Assembly (NCBI GenBank): GCA_037074705.1
Contig: CM073592.1
Span: forward strand, 28,368,629 to 28,432,628
Direction: 5' to 3'
From: Zhengitettix transpicula
Lineage: Eukaryota > Arthropoda > Insecta > Orthoptera > Tetrigidae
DNA length: 64,000 nt
The notes below the pieces were generated by a model, which was given only the letters and a program-made list of their open reading frames with translations, was not told where the DNA came from and did not search any database. Positions 22,016 to 33,002 of this stretch are shown here, in pieces (the stretch's first letter is position 1; each line of letters opens with the position of its first letter). Both the position numbers and the translations under genes were made by a program.

Positions 22016-23419
22016 TGAGTTTCAGTGGAATATTTATTTTTAGTTGACATCACGAATCCTATTAATCCCGCAGAAACCACCCGTCCGGAAATGATAACAT
22101 GTTATATGACAGTATTTAAATTATTTATAAAAAAAATATATAAAAATTCATATATCAACTGAAATCAGAACAACATCAAAAAGAGGTTATCCTCAGTTGG
22201 TACTTTTCACATCATAAAACCTGATCATTGATCATTTTGTCTCAAATATGGAATTTCTAATATTTTGATTCTGTAACCGCATCACTGTTACAGTTTTAAC
22301 TTGAATAACTATGAGGGGTTAAAATTCTAATTTAAGTACGTCACACAAGGGAATACCGTTTATTTACATTTAATTATTAACGTTATAGTATTAACAGACA
22401 TCCGCCCTTAAGAGCAAATTTGGGGGGTTTTCTTCGGCGTGTTATCGACGAAGTACTTGTAACGCTGTCTACGACGTGATATTCTTATAACTGGTGAATC
22501 AGCAGCACCTCGTATCTACGCAACGCACAGGTTCCTACTACCTGAAGCGAAAACATGTGCATATGTGATCTATGCCAATTATCTTTGTTTACATTCAAAC
22601 CAGAAGATGTTAACACTCAACATCGAGGCAGAAATTAATATTCATAGTTATTTACCTCGTTGAAGTGAACGTTTTCTGTGCATAGTTTCCCTTTCACAAT
22701 AGTGACGAAGCCTCTTTCTCGATTAACAAGTGCAGGAAAATTCTGTATTCCTCAGATTCAACTATTTACAAACATTTTGTATTAGAAATACGTGATGCGA
22801 ATGATATAAATATGCCAACAACTAATGTTCTCGGTAACTATAGCACGGACAGAAAAACGTCTCCCTCCACTTATACGAGACCACGCCCATTCCAGATAAT
22901 TTTAAATTTTACCATTCAGCCACGTTCACATGCGCAATGAAACGTTTCGCACTATCACATCCATATGGATAATTTTTATTTTCACTATTTATGGTCCAGG
23001 CTGGTGGATTATAACACAAATTTAAATTTTATTCATGATAATAGTTTACTAATGTTAAGTTTCCCTAATTACAGAAGCGAATGATCTCGATTTGAAATAA
23101 TTTAAAATGGTGACATGACATTTAAATATACGTTATTCAATCGTCTGTGGTATGTTAAATAATTGTCAACCAATGATAAAGTAAGAGCGAAAAATGTAGG
23201 AGACTGAGAAATACCACAGCAGACTACAGAAAACAGAATAAAGAACAAACAAAGGAGTAAAAGGTCGCAGAAATTTTTTCTCAGATTTCATTGGAACCAG
23301 ACATGAGACAGTCCATTGATTGACTCCATCGGGAGATGATTTACTACGTTCACATCCTTAATTAGTGGGGGATGTTTTCCTGTATGAGAAGTTACGTTTC
23401 AAATAAAACATACTCGGAA

Positions 23420-23477
<58 letters not shown>

Positions 23478-24135
23478 CATCACATCCTTGCTCATTGACA
23501 CTAGACGATGATTATTAATTCCCCACTAATGTCTCTTCAGATTTGATTTTATTTTTCCTCGTATCAGCAGTGGTAAATGTGACAGATATTGACAGCCCTT
23601 CTTCAGTTTTTGTCCACTCTTCGGCCCTTGAGTAACTCTACTATTGATCCTTACGTCAAGCTGTCCACAATTTCGTATCGACCAGGACATGTCACGAGCA
23701 CTTTCAAACACGGCACGCAAGTCTGATTAGAGACGCTGAATAACTTGTGTGGCCCCTGGAAATATCCCAAAATCCGAGGGAGGGGGGGCGGGTGATAATT
23801 AACCCTGACTCACTCGCCGAAGTACTGGGAACAGTAGTCGTCCTTTAATTTATTATGAGAAAAAAAAATCGATATACGAAATTATTCATTTGCTGCATAA
23901 GTAACGCAATAGTATTGATTGACTATGATAAAGTAATTGACCATAAGGTGCTCAATAGTTGAATTCAATTTCTGTTCAAATATCTACCGAAAAGTAATCG
24001 AGTAATAATTACAGAAGTAGAGTTGAAATATTCTTTCATTAAATTTAAATAAATAATAACTAAAATAGGTAACTCTATTAGAAAAAACAGGTGTGTTATA
24101 TAATCGAATACATAAAGCACACAGTTTAAAAAAAG
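22016..24135. other. DNA without recognisable gene
   Basis: 2.1 kb, mostly AT-rich, with a (TA)n tract of about 53 bp at 23423-23475. The minus-strand frame 23526-23720 has no recognisable domain. No other repeat family detected. Confidence 0.5.
23423..23475. repeat. (TA)n microsatellite
   Basis: Uninterrupted AT dinucleotides. Unlike several other long (TA)n tracts here, I see no LTR at either edge. Confidence 0.95.
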
Positions 24136-24504
24136 GACCTTGGGCATACGGTAAGAGTTGTCCGCTATTCCCATTGGAATAGTCGGCCAGCTGCCTCCTA
24201 AACTGGTCGAGGCACGGAGAAGGGAATGCTGCGTCCCCACAGCAAACTCCTCTCCCGCTATCGGAAGGGAGTGGGACAAGTACCCAATGCCCGACCTACC
24301 TGATGCAGGTTTTTCTAGGGTTTTCCCTGCATTTCTTTAGGCGAATGCCGGGTAGGATCCTTAAACCATAGCCCGGGGGCCCTAGTAACCCTTGGCTACC
24401 TTCCTCTACCCTTCCGCATCCCCTCTTTCAAATGCCTTCCTATGCTATTAAAGGGGAGTTGCCCAATGTGGATCACCCTCATGTAGCCTGTTGCCCAAAA
24501 AAAA
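24136..24504 (+). mobile_element. Family C retroposon, 5'-truncated, with A-tail
   Basis: Starts GACCTTGGGCATACGG just after an A-rich stretch and continues collinear with the consensus to CTGTTGCCCAAAAAAAA. The 5' hairpins and central palindrome are missing. Frames in both senses (24158-24340 plus, 23965-24279 minus) are shadows. Confidence 0.87.
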
Positions 24505-24657
24505 GAAGATAAAAATCAACAATCAGGCAGATGCCTCACTTAATTTCTTTCTTAAACGTCAGATTATATGACAGTTAGGACTCGCAATCCTTCATGGGCG
24601 ACGACCTTATTTTATTACACCACGGCCGGCTATTTTTATTAGAACAGTGCGTCAGTT

Positions 24658-24770
24658 TTAGACGAATTTCCGGGTAGGATCCTTAAACTATAGCATGGGA
24701 GCCTTAGTTAACCCTTGGCCACCTTTCTCTACCTTTCCGGAACCAGTCTTTCAGACCCTTTTCTATACTA
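24658..24770 (+). mobile_element. Family C 3' fragment, diverged
   Basis: TTAGACGAATTTCCGGGTAG through CTTAGTTAACCCTTGGCC to TTTCTATACTATACTG. Corresponds to the 3' half of C. An older insertion than 24136-24504. Confidence 0.7.
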
Positions 24771-24799
24771 TACTGTTTGCACCTTCTTCTTCTCTTTTT

Positions 24800-25092
24800 C
24801 TGCTACTCCTATTGGAATAGTCGGTCATCTGCCTCTTAAAATAGTCAAGGAACTGAGGGGGTAATACTGCTACCCACAGAAAACCCTTCTACCTCCATCG
24901 GAATGGCGTGGGACAAGTATCAAATGCCGGACATACTCGTTGCAAGTTTTTCTAAGATTTTTCCCTGGATCACTTTCAGCTGAATTTCAGGGTCGGATCC
25001 TTAAAACTACAGCCCGGGAGCCATAGTTAATCCTTGACTACCTTGCTCTATCCTTCCGCATCCCCGTTTCCAAATTCCTTCCTATGACTTCG
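24800..25092 (+). mobile_element. Family C fragment, diverged
   Basis: CTGCTACTCCTATTGGAATAG through GGCGTGGGACAAGTATC to CCAAATTCCTTCCTATG. It covers the middle and most of the 3' half and lacks the tail. It follows 24658-24770 in the same orientation, so the two may be parts of one tandem array. Confidence 0.72.
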
Positions 25093-26382
25093 TGTCTTTA
25101 ATGTTCACTACAACGCATGTCTCTTGCTAAAGTGAGAGATGACGTGATTATCAAAATCCTTAAAAATATTTTTATTTCGCGCCAGGTTACACTAACCTCA
25201 CATGGAATGATGACGTACACATGTAAATTACATGTAGTGTATACAGAGGTAGGTTATTAACGTTACACTTAGCGACCAATATGAATAATGAAAAACCGAT
25301 CCGCTCTCAAGGCGCTCTCGAGATTGCACGTCAATATCGATCGACTCATCGTGCTTCCAATTCATCATTCTCAGCCCACATATGAGCAGGACATGTGAGT
25401 CTCATTGAAATCGAAGTAATAACGTATTGTTCACCGTGTCGTAGAGGAACATATAAAAATTGAATGACATGAAAAACAATCAACGATAAATAGTAGTTAA
25501 AAGTTTATATTGCAGGCGCGGAATTAGTAATGCGTTTGACACGTGTGGTCAAAGTATATCGATTGAACGCATTCGTTACAACGCGAATTGTGACAATAAT
25601 TAAACTGCGCCTATTAATCCCTACAGCTTTGAAATTATTCATGCACAACGTGTTAGCGCCGCAATTTATGTAATTAATTCAGATAATAATTCAGGTTGTT
25701 AATTTAGGAAGAAATTGAGACCATTGCTTTTATTGGCCGTCGCTTTCGGAACGAACAAATTTAATCGAGCAATTAAAAATAATTCCTAACTGATATTCAA
25801 ATTAAAATACATGTTATCGTGTAATCATAAGTGTTGGTTTACAATATGTTTAGTAAATTGCCTGAACTATTCTGGGGCAACTGCTAGTGGTTTGTGGAAA
25901 TCTGTCTTGGTCCCTCAGTGCAGCGCAGAATTACAGGCCGAGTGTTTGATGAACCTATCGTAGGCGTCTCAGGCCTTCAAATTAAACATGTAACAAGTTG
26001 CCATAATATTTCACACACTATATCTTCTCAAACCTGCTCATTACCTTTTCTTGCACTCCACTTTCATCTCTTCATTTACTGATAGTTCTGTCTTCCTTAA
26101 AAAGCTGACCCCGTTTCACTTTACTCATCCCGATACTTCGTATTATTTTCCTCGTCTTCCACAGCTCCGAACCATATTTAATATTAAGTGAGTTGTTGAT
26201 GTTAATAATCACACTATGGATGTATTTTCATCCAAACTAAGACTAGAAAATTTAAACACTTTCATGGGTACATCAAACGGAAATTTTACTTGTATTTAAC
26301 TAAATATAATTTGTTTGTTTGATATCAGTTTTCTGAAGGCAAAAATCAACGACTTTACAGGTTCTACTACTGTCTATTAAAA
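25093..26382. other. DNA without recognisable intact gene
   Basis: The patch 25500-25790 is rich in TAATTA-type words mixed with CpG and looks single-copy (see findings). On the minus strand 26182-26072 a short frame reads IKYGSELWKTRKIIRS and stops. The YGSELW word resembles a conserved C-terminal piece of insect LINE reverse transcriptase proteins, but the match is too short to call. Confidence 0.4.
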
Positions 26383-26640
26383 AAAACCAATTCAGTCTTC
26401 TATACTTCTTTATCCTCAATTAAATGAATCGTCGGGAGCTTTCGGCCCAATTATCCCATCTTCATCTGCATCATTGACTGGAATGGGTAAGATGTTTTGT
26501 AAAAATTGAGGACGAGTTCTAATCGAATGAAAATATATTTGTAACGATACGTCTAAATGTAGCAGATGAAGATGGAGCCGAACTCTCCTGCTGTTTCTTT
26601 AATTGAGAATAAATAAGTATAGAAGTCTGAATTGGTTTTA
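26383..26640. repeat. Short inverted repeat (foldback), 258 bp
   Basis: Left arm 26383-26469 (AAAACCAATTCAGTCTTC...CATCTTCATCTGC) and right arm 26562-26640 (GCAGATGAAGATGGAGCCGA...GAAGTCTGAATTGGTTTTA) pair over about 80 bp with small gaps, enclosing a 92 bp spacer. A Helitron end lies only 7 bp to the right. No target duplication or transposase was seen. Confidence 0.75.
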
Positions 26641-26647
26641 TTAATAA

Positions 26648-27372
26648 CTGGCTGGGTGCCCGGCGTTGCCCGAGATGTCATTTATCCATAAACCCCGATA
26701 CACTCCAATTTCGTTTCTCAGTTTGTTATAAATAGACTCAGCGACATCCATAACCCCGATTTGACTCGAATCTCGGTTGATTTGGCGTAAATGATATGAA
26801 ACGACCCTCCACACTCCCACTCCTAAGGGTGCTCCCCTCGCATGCCGAATGGGGTTGAAATTATACACAAACAACATCAGTAGAAATACAATCAATATAA
26901 TTAACCCAGAAAAATATTTATTCAACGCAAATACCTGCTGTGTTTGCATGTTCAAAAATTTCTACCCCACTAACCCTGCATCTGAGGGGTAAATGCCAAG
27001 TTGAATGTCATAACTAAACTCAGTGACATCGATAACATTCGATTTGACTCCAATGTCGGTTGTATTCGCGTTATTTTCCTGTAAAGCATCTCCACCTCAA
27101 ACCCTAATGGTGCCCTTTCCCCAGGGTGTAGAGGATAAAATTATATTCAGATAACATCGGTAGAAACTCTATCAATATCCGTTAACCCTAAAAAATTTTA
27201 TCCGACTGAAATATCGACTGTTTTAGCATTTTTAAATATTTCAACCCCTGTTCACCCCCGATTCTGGGGATGGTTGGCGCGTCTCACCCCAACAGTGTTT
27301 GTTTCCTGGTCGCAAAGTACACGTGTACGAAATTTTGTGAAATTTGCTCCATCGGTGTAGATTTGTATAAGG

Positions 27373-27424
<52 letters not shown>

Positions 27425-27451
27425 AACAAACACTCTGCTTTATTTATTAGA
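26648..27451 (-). mobile_element. Non-autonomous Helitron, family B
   Basis: 804 bp on the minus strand. TC end at 27451 preceded by A; 3' end CCAG (26648-26651 on plus CTGG), a one-base variant of CTAG, followed by T. It shares the 3' terminal block GCAACGCCGGGCACCCAG with family A but has a different interior (GATGTCATTTATCC...). It contains a (TA)n expansion at 27376-27422. Frames of 60-104 residues here are shadows. Confidence 0.8.
27376..27422. repeat. (TA)n microsatellite inside a Helitron
   Basis: About 47 bp. It replaces the ACAAACATAC-type run seen at the same place in the other B copy (31551-31572). Confidence 0.92.
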
Positions 27452-27684
27452 TTGACAATAATTAATATATTTTAAAATGTGTACCCTCATCAGGTTTATA
27501 ATAAATGTGCTAAAATAATACATGCAATTCTTCATAGAACTCAGCTACTAGTCAACGATCATAAAAAAGTAATAACAAGGATAAAAACGTTTTTTATAAG
27601 AAGACCCAACAATTTTTAAAAAGATTTATCTTTGTTACTTCTTCTTCCTTTATTATCGTTGACTATTAGCTAATATATTCGTAA

Positions 27685-27982
27685 CTAGCTGCGTTCTTAT
27701 TTATATGAGCCCGAATAGTATTTAATTCTATATTAATGTTTAGTCAAGATGTGATTTAACCTAAATCTAAATGTTCCTAGTCTCGTACATACTTTAAAAC
27801 GATAGTGCATTAATTGAACAGCTATGAAATGCATTGAATTTTATTGCATCAATACCAACAAACATACCTCCGAATTTCTTCTTAAATATACTCCTTTGTG
27901 TACCAATGTTTGTTGCATTCTGTCCACGCGATAATATGTGTGTAGAGATTAACGTAAATACATCCTTTTTTTATTATACAGA
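27685..27982 (-). mobile_element. Helitron family A (long form), internally deleted
   Basis: 298 bp on the minus strand with TC (27982) and CTAG (27685) ends. Most of the interior and the GC-rich 3' hairpin segment are missing. It keeps the block unique to the long form (CCGAATTTCTTCTTAAATAT and TGCATCAATACCAACAAAC, complement of the segment in 31940-31975). Confidence 0.75.
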
Positions 27983-28677
27983 TAAAGTAAAAGTATATAA
28001 AATAATAAACATGTATATACCGATTGTACAGTAGTCATCAATAAATTATGACCATCAAGATTTTGCAAAAAACCACACCATAAAAACTTTTGTAGTCTAT
28101 TGTAAAGTTACCTCGAAAATGATTAATCGTTTTTCGGGAAAAAGTAATTTAATGTCAATATTAAATAATTTAAAATATTGCTTCTTGTCATATCTCTAAC
28201 TGGTACTTGCTTCCTCGGAATAGTTTGTATCCTCTAGACGTCATAACATAAGAAGCTGCTGTTTTTATTGAACGACAGTCGTACGAATTACATTTTATTT
28301 TACTTCCATTGTTTTTCCAAGACAAACTGTACGTCACTCTACGAGATTACAATTGTCTCTTAAACTTACCTTTTATTTCTCTTCCCGTTCTCCACACAAA
28401 TTGCTTATTTCAGGTTGCCAACCTAAAGTTCGTTTTTTTTTTAATTTTCAACTGTCATATTCAGGTCAACAGAGTTGATATTCTCGGCCGTGGAAATCAA
28501 CAAAGGTTAACGTGTGTCTCAATGAAAAATAATTATGATTGTCAATGATAAATTAATTAGGTAAAGAAGTAGCCAATAATCAGACAAAATTGTGTGATGA
28601 AATAATTTTTTTTTTCAGTGTTTTTATTTTTATTTTAGTCTGGAGATTCAAAATCGCACGAGTTTTAAGAGCTCAAA
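27983..28677. other. AT-rich DNA without recognisable gene
   Basis: Short AT-rich frames only (28309-28548 and the start of 28590-28835). None has a recognisable domain. Confidence 0.5.
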
Positions 28678-29270
28678 TCTTCTATATAATAAAAAAGGAT
28701 GTATATTTGTATGTATGTATTTACGTTGTTCTTTATACAAATTTTATCGAGTGGACAGAATGCAACAAAAATTGGTATACGTATTCTGCCAAAATCGAGA
28801 ACCGGTACTGTGGGGGTGACAAACCCATAGCATAAAGGTGGAAAGAATTATAATTAAAAACCGTGATCATTAAATATTAAATTACTGCGCGCCAAGAGAC
28901 AATGACGTCACGCGAGAGAAAGACGTTACTACGCAACGAACAAAGGAAATTCTCCTTTATCAGGAATGAAATAAAGCAGAAATATGTTCTTTAAATAAAA
29001 AGTATAATTTTATACAGAAATACTCCATCGAATGGTAATAAAGAAGAATACTAATTACTTTACCATCCTTGGGGAAAATGTAAGTTAATTTTCGCGCTGT
29101 ATTAGTTGTGAGTCTAGCTAACAATTTCATCAATGTAATATTTCGTAATGTATGAAGACTGAGTGACGATTATATCCTGAAATACTCAAGGAATATATTT
29201 AAGTATTCAATTAAATACTTTTTCGAGTTTATATAAATAAGTACACGAGCAACGCCGGGCACCTGGCTAG
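28678..29270 (+). mobile_element. Non-autonomous Helitron, family A
   Basis: 593 bp. The start is taken at TC 28678, preceded by A, giving a TCTTCTATATAAT terminus. The alternative start TC at 28681 would be preceded by T, breaking the usual rule. It ends CACCTGGCTAG before T. The interior is collinear with 32409-33002. The copy at 54577 has the same extra bases at the 5' tip. Confidence 0.86.
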
Positions 29271-30733
29271 TTAAAAATAAAATAGTCAAAAACTTGTACC
29301 CAAGTTCAGAATTATTGTTTGGGACTGGAGCGATTGAACGAAAAACATGGTTTCGTAAAGAAATTTACCATTGGTTTGACAATTTTAGAACTTGATTCTA
29401 TAGTCATATATGTAACGAGTAATGAATACAGAACTAAGTGAAGCAGTAAAGAATTAGAATTTATGTTAAGAGGATTGATTGATTATATTCCGGCGCCGCA
29501 AAGATGCATCCAGAGACCCACAAGGACGCCGCTCACAGTCCGCGTACCAGGAGGTCCTCGACGATTCCCGGAAACATGATTAGCATGTGTCAGTTCCCTC
29601 TTTAATTATTTTATTCTCCTATCCATCGTCCGCGGTATTAATTACGGCGCATCGTAATTTGCAAATACATCGTCGAATTATGGTAGGCGGCTGCCGAAAG
29701 CTGTCAATCAGAGGGCACATTCTCTTGGTAATTACGTAGCCTTCACTGGCGAATATTGATTGAATTTGTAAACATTATTAACCAATGGGCAGCGGCAAGT
29801 GCGCATGACACAGTTGGCATGGTAACGTGATGGCGGCAGGCCTGAGCTTCACGCTGATTTGGTCAAAGAGCAACTGAACGTTGCGCTAACAAAGGCTACG
29901 GGCTCGTTTAGCGAACAAAGCCGCCCAAGCAAATTTCAGATTAAATCTTCTTCGCCAGAAACATGTTCTGCCTCTGCGCTCGTCAATCGAAAACGGATTG
30001 CAAGAGGGTCACTGCTTCCGTCTGACCGCGAAAGAAAATTATGTCTAAGGAAAGGTGAAAGCGGGTCGGAACGAAACAGGGCGATAAATACACCATTCAG
30101 ATTTATTCCGAATAAATTCAGACGCTCGAAAGATAATTTCAATACAGAAGAAACGAGATTCATTCGAGGAAAATATATTTATGCAACCCGTGCAACACTA
30201 CAGGAACAAACGTATTAATTAACGTATTAAGGCAGTCTTATTATATACATATATAGGGAAAGTGTCTGTTTCAATGTCACAAAAATTTATTATACATTCA
30301 TGTGTTTATCTAAGCAGAATTTTTGTAGGGTCCCCCACAATATTTTTTTCATAAATTGATAAGAGGGATTGAGTATTTCTTTCTACTGATATTTTATTTT
30401 TATCTTACTGTTGATAATGACTTTTTACGCTGAAAACTCAAATTGAACACAAATAAAAAATAATGTCACTGTAAAATTAATTATTTTCCTACATATATAA
30501 TTAATTAATTTCAGATTAGGTTTGTTTTGTATTGTGTCTATAATGAAACTTCGCTTCTACACAGCCCGAAAAAATTGATTGGAGTAAACTTTTATTGGTT
30601 CGTCAGCCGATGAACAAACATTTGAAATAATAATGAGACAAAAACAAACAATTAAAAATTATAATTTAATTAGTTTAATTTGACGTGTTTCAGTCATCAA
30701 GTTTACAATAAATATTTTAAATTATAGATATAA
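29271..30733. other. Non-repetitive DNA with a CpG-rich patch
   Basis: The interval 29480-29900 is clearly richer in G+C and CpG than its surroundings (CCGGCGCCGC, GTCCGCGG, GGCGGCTGCCG). It has no credible coding frame; a 119-residue frame (29859-30218) starts at its edge but shows no domain and has an antisense competitor. It may be regulatory DNA. From 30220 the sequence is AT-rich and unassigned. Confidence 0.4.
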
Positions 30734-32128
30734 TCTGTATAATAAAAAAGGATGTATATATGCAGGTATTCATGTATGTATGTATGTATTCATGTATGTA
30801 TGTATGTATGTATTTACATTAATTTGTATAGAAATTCAATCGCGGGGACAAATTGCGACAAAAATTGGTATACACATTCTTAAAAACACTAGAAACAGTA
30901 CCGAGGGGGGTGAGAAAACCCTAACATAAATCTAGAAAGAATTATAATTGGAAAATTTTTATCCTTTTTTATTGTTAAACTAGCTGGGTGCCCGGCGTTG
31001 CCCGAGATGTCATTTATCTATAACCATAGATAAGACTCCAATTTTGGTTACTTTTGAGCTATTTTTATGTAAAGCTCCTCGAACCCTATCCCTAAATGTG
31101 CTCACCTCCCATTCCGAAGGGGGATGAAGTCATTGACTAAATATATCGGCTGTTTTTACATGTTAGAAGATGACCACCCCCACAAATATGCGATAATGAA
31201 AAAGAATGTATTCCACGCAAAAATCGGCCGATTACATTGTCTGAAAATTTATTCCCCCGCCCAACACCTCTTAAACCCGTCGCTTAACCAAGGTTGTCAC
31301 AATTAGATTCAGCGACATTCATAGTCTCTGAATTGATTCGAATCTCGGTTGTTTTTGCAGGTTTTTATTTAACGTACCTCCACCGCACCCCTAAGCTTGC
31401 TCCCCTCACAGGGGTTAAATTATACACAAACAACATCGGTATAAATACTATCAAAGTAATTAACCCCAGGAAATAATTATCGCAAATATCGACCGTTTAA
31501 TGAAATTTGGTGAAATTTGCTCTACCGGTGTAGATTTGTTTAACGAACATACAAACATACAAACATACATACACTCTTTTTTATTTATAAGATTACTACG
31601 TGCCAAGAGAGCGACGTTACTACGCGACGTACAAATGAATTATTTCCTTTTCCCGTAATTAAATAAAGTAGAAATATTTTCATTGAATCAAATGTAGACT
31701 TTTATCCACTAATACTCCATCGAATTATTATAAAAAATAATTCGAAATACTTTACTAACCTTGCGGAAAATGTAAGTCAATTTTCGTGTCATATTAATGA
31801 CCTTAATATGGCGACCATTTGTTTACATTGTGAATGTAGCTGACAATTTCATCAATTTAACCTTTCATAATGTCTGAAGACTGAGGGACAATACCTCCTG
31901 GAATACTCATGAAGTACATTTAAGTATTCTATTTGTAAAGAAATTCGGAGGTGTGTTTGTTGGGATTGACGCAATAAAATACATTGTTATCGGTCGAAAG
32001 TATGTACGGAACTAGAAACATTTAGATTTAGGTTAAAATCAGTTCTTGACTAAAGATTAATATAAAATTAAATACTTTTTCGGGTTTTATATAAATAACT
32101 ACACGGGCAACGCCGGGCACGCAGCTAG
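30734..32128 (+). mobile_element. Helitron family A (long form), interrupted by a family B Helitron
   Basis: Host element in two parts, 30734-30979 and 31593-32128 (782 bp combined). It starts TCTGTATAATAAAAAAGG after A and ends CGCCGGGCACGCAGCTAG before T. Rejoining the parts restores a TTAAATTACT-type junction, matching TTAAATTACTGCGCGCC in intact relatives. The long form carries an extra block (31930-32060) absent from the short copies and shared with 45950 and 54577. Confidence 0.88.
30980..31592 (-). mobile_element. Helitron family B, nested insertion
   Basis: 613 bp on the minus strand, inserted between A 30979 and T 31593 of a family A Helitron with no target duplication. Ends: TCTTATAAATAA (at 31592) and GGGCACCCAGCTAG (at 30980). 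The interior matches 26648-27451. The frames 31124-31306 and 31294-31476 are shadows of this non-coding element. Confidence 0.9.
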
Positions 32129-32408
32129 TCATGTAATAAGTTATTCATCGTTTGCATAACCGATACAATCCGTAACGAAACTTTCTGGCACTTACCATCG
32201 AGTTCATTCCGATTGAAACGTTTTGATCTCACCAATTCAAATCAAACATTCTTTTAGTGATCCTTTTTCAGATTAAATGTAATATAGCCGATTACAGATG
32301 ATCAACGGCGAACGAAAAATTCGTCTTCCAAAACCGAAGAACTGTGGGTCTTATTTTACAGTGTTAAGTGCATTTTTTTTCTTTAATTTTAGTCTATGTG
32401 ATTGGAAA
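32129..32408. other. Short spacer between Helitrons
   Basis: 280 bp with no recognised feature, between two family A Helitrons in the same orientation. Confidence 0.5.
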
Positions 32409-33002
32409 TCCATATAATAAAAAAGGATGTATATTTGTATGTATGTATGTATTTACGTTGTTCTTTATACAAATTTTATCGCGTGGACAGAATGCAACAA
32501 AAATTAGTATACGTATTCTGCCAAAATCGAGAACCGGTACTGTGGGGGTGACAAACCCATAGCATACATGTGGAAAGAATTATAATTAAAAACCATTATT
32601 ATTAAATGTTAAATTACTGCGCGCCAAGAGACAATGACGTCACGCGAGAGAAAGACGTTACTACGCAACCAACAAAGGAAATTCTCCTTTATCAGGAATG
32701 AAATAAAGCAGAAATATTTTCTTTAAATAAAAAATATAATTTTATACAGCAATACTCCATCGAATGATAATAAAGAAGAATACGAATTACTTTACCATCC
32801 TTGGGGAAAATGTAAGTTAATTTTCGCGCTGTATTAGTTTTGAGTCTAGCTAACAATTTCATCAATGTAATATTTCGTAATGTATGAAGACTGAGTGACG
32901 ATTATATCCTGAAATACTCAAGGAATATATTTAAGTATTCAATTAAATACTTTTTCGAGTTTATATAAATAAGTACACGAGCAACGCCGGGCAACCAGCT
33001 AG
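32409..33002 (+). mobile_element. Non-autonomous Helitron, family A
   Basis: 594 bp. It starts TCCATATAATAAAAAAGG after A 32408 and ends GGGCAACCAGCTAG before T 33003. Nearly collinear with 28678-29270, 11634-12288 and 21425-22015, suggesting fairly recent spread of the short form. Confidence 0.88.

Noticed and set aside
29859..30218. 119-residue frame as a gene
   Set aside because: Basic, low-complexity composition without a known domain, and a 75-residue antisense frame over the same bases. It was kept only as part of the CpG-rich patch note.
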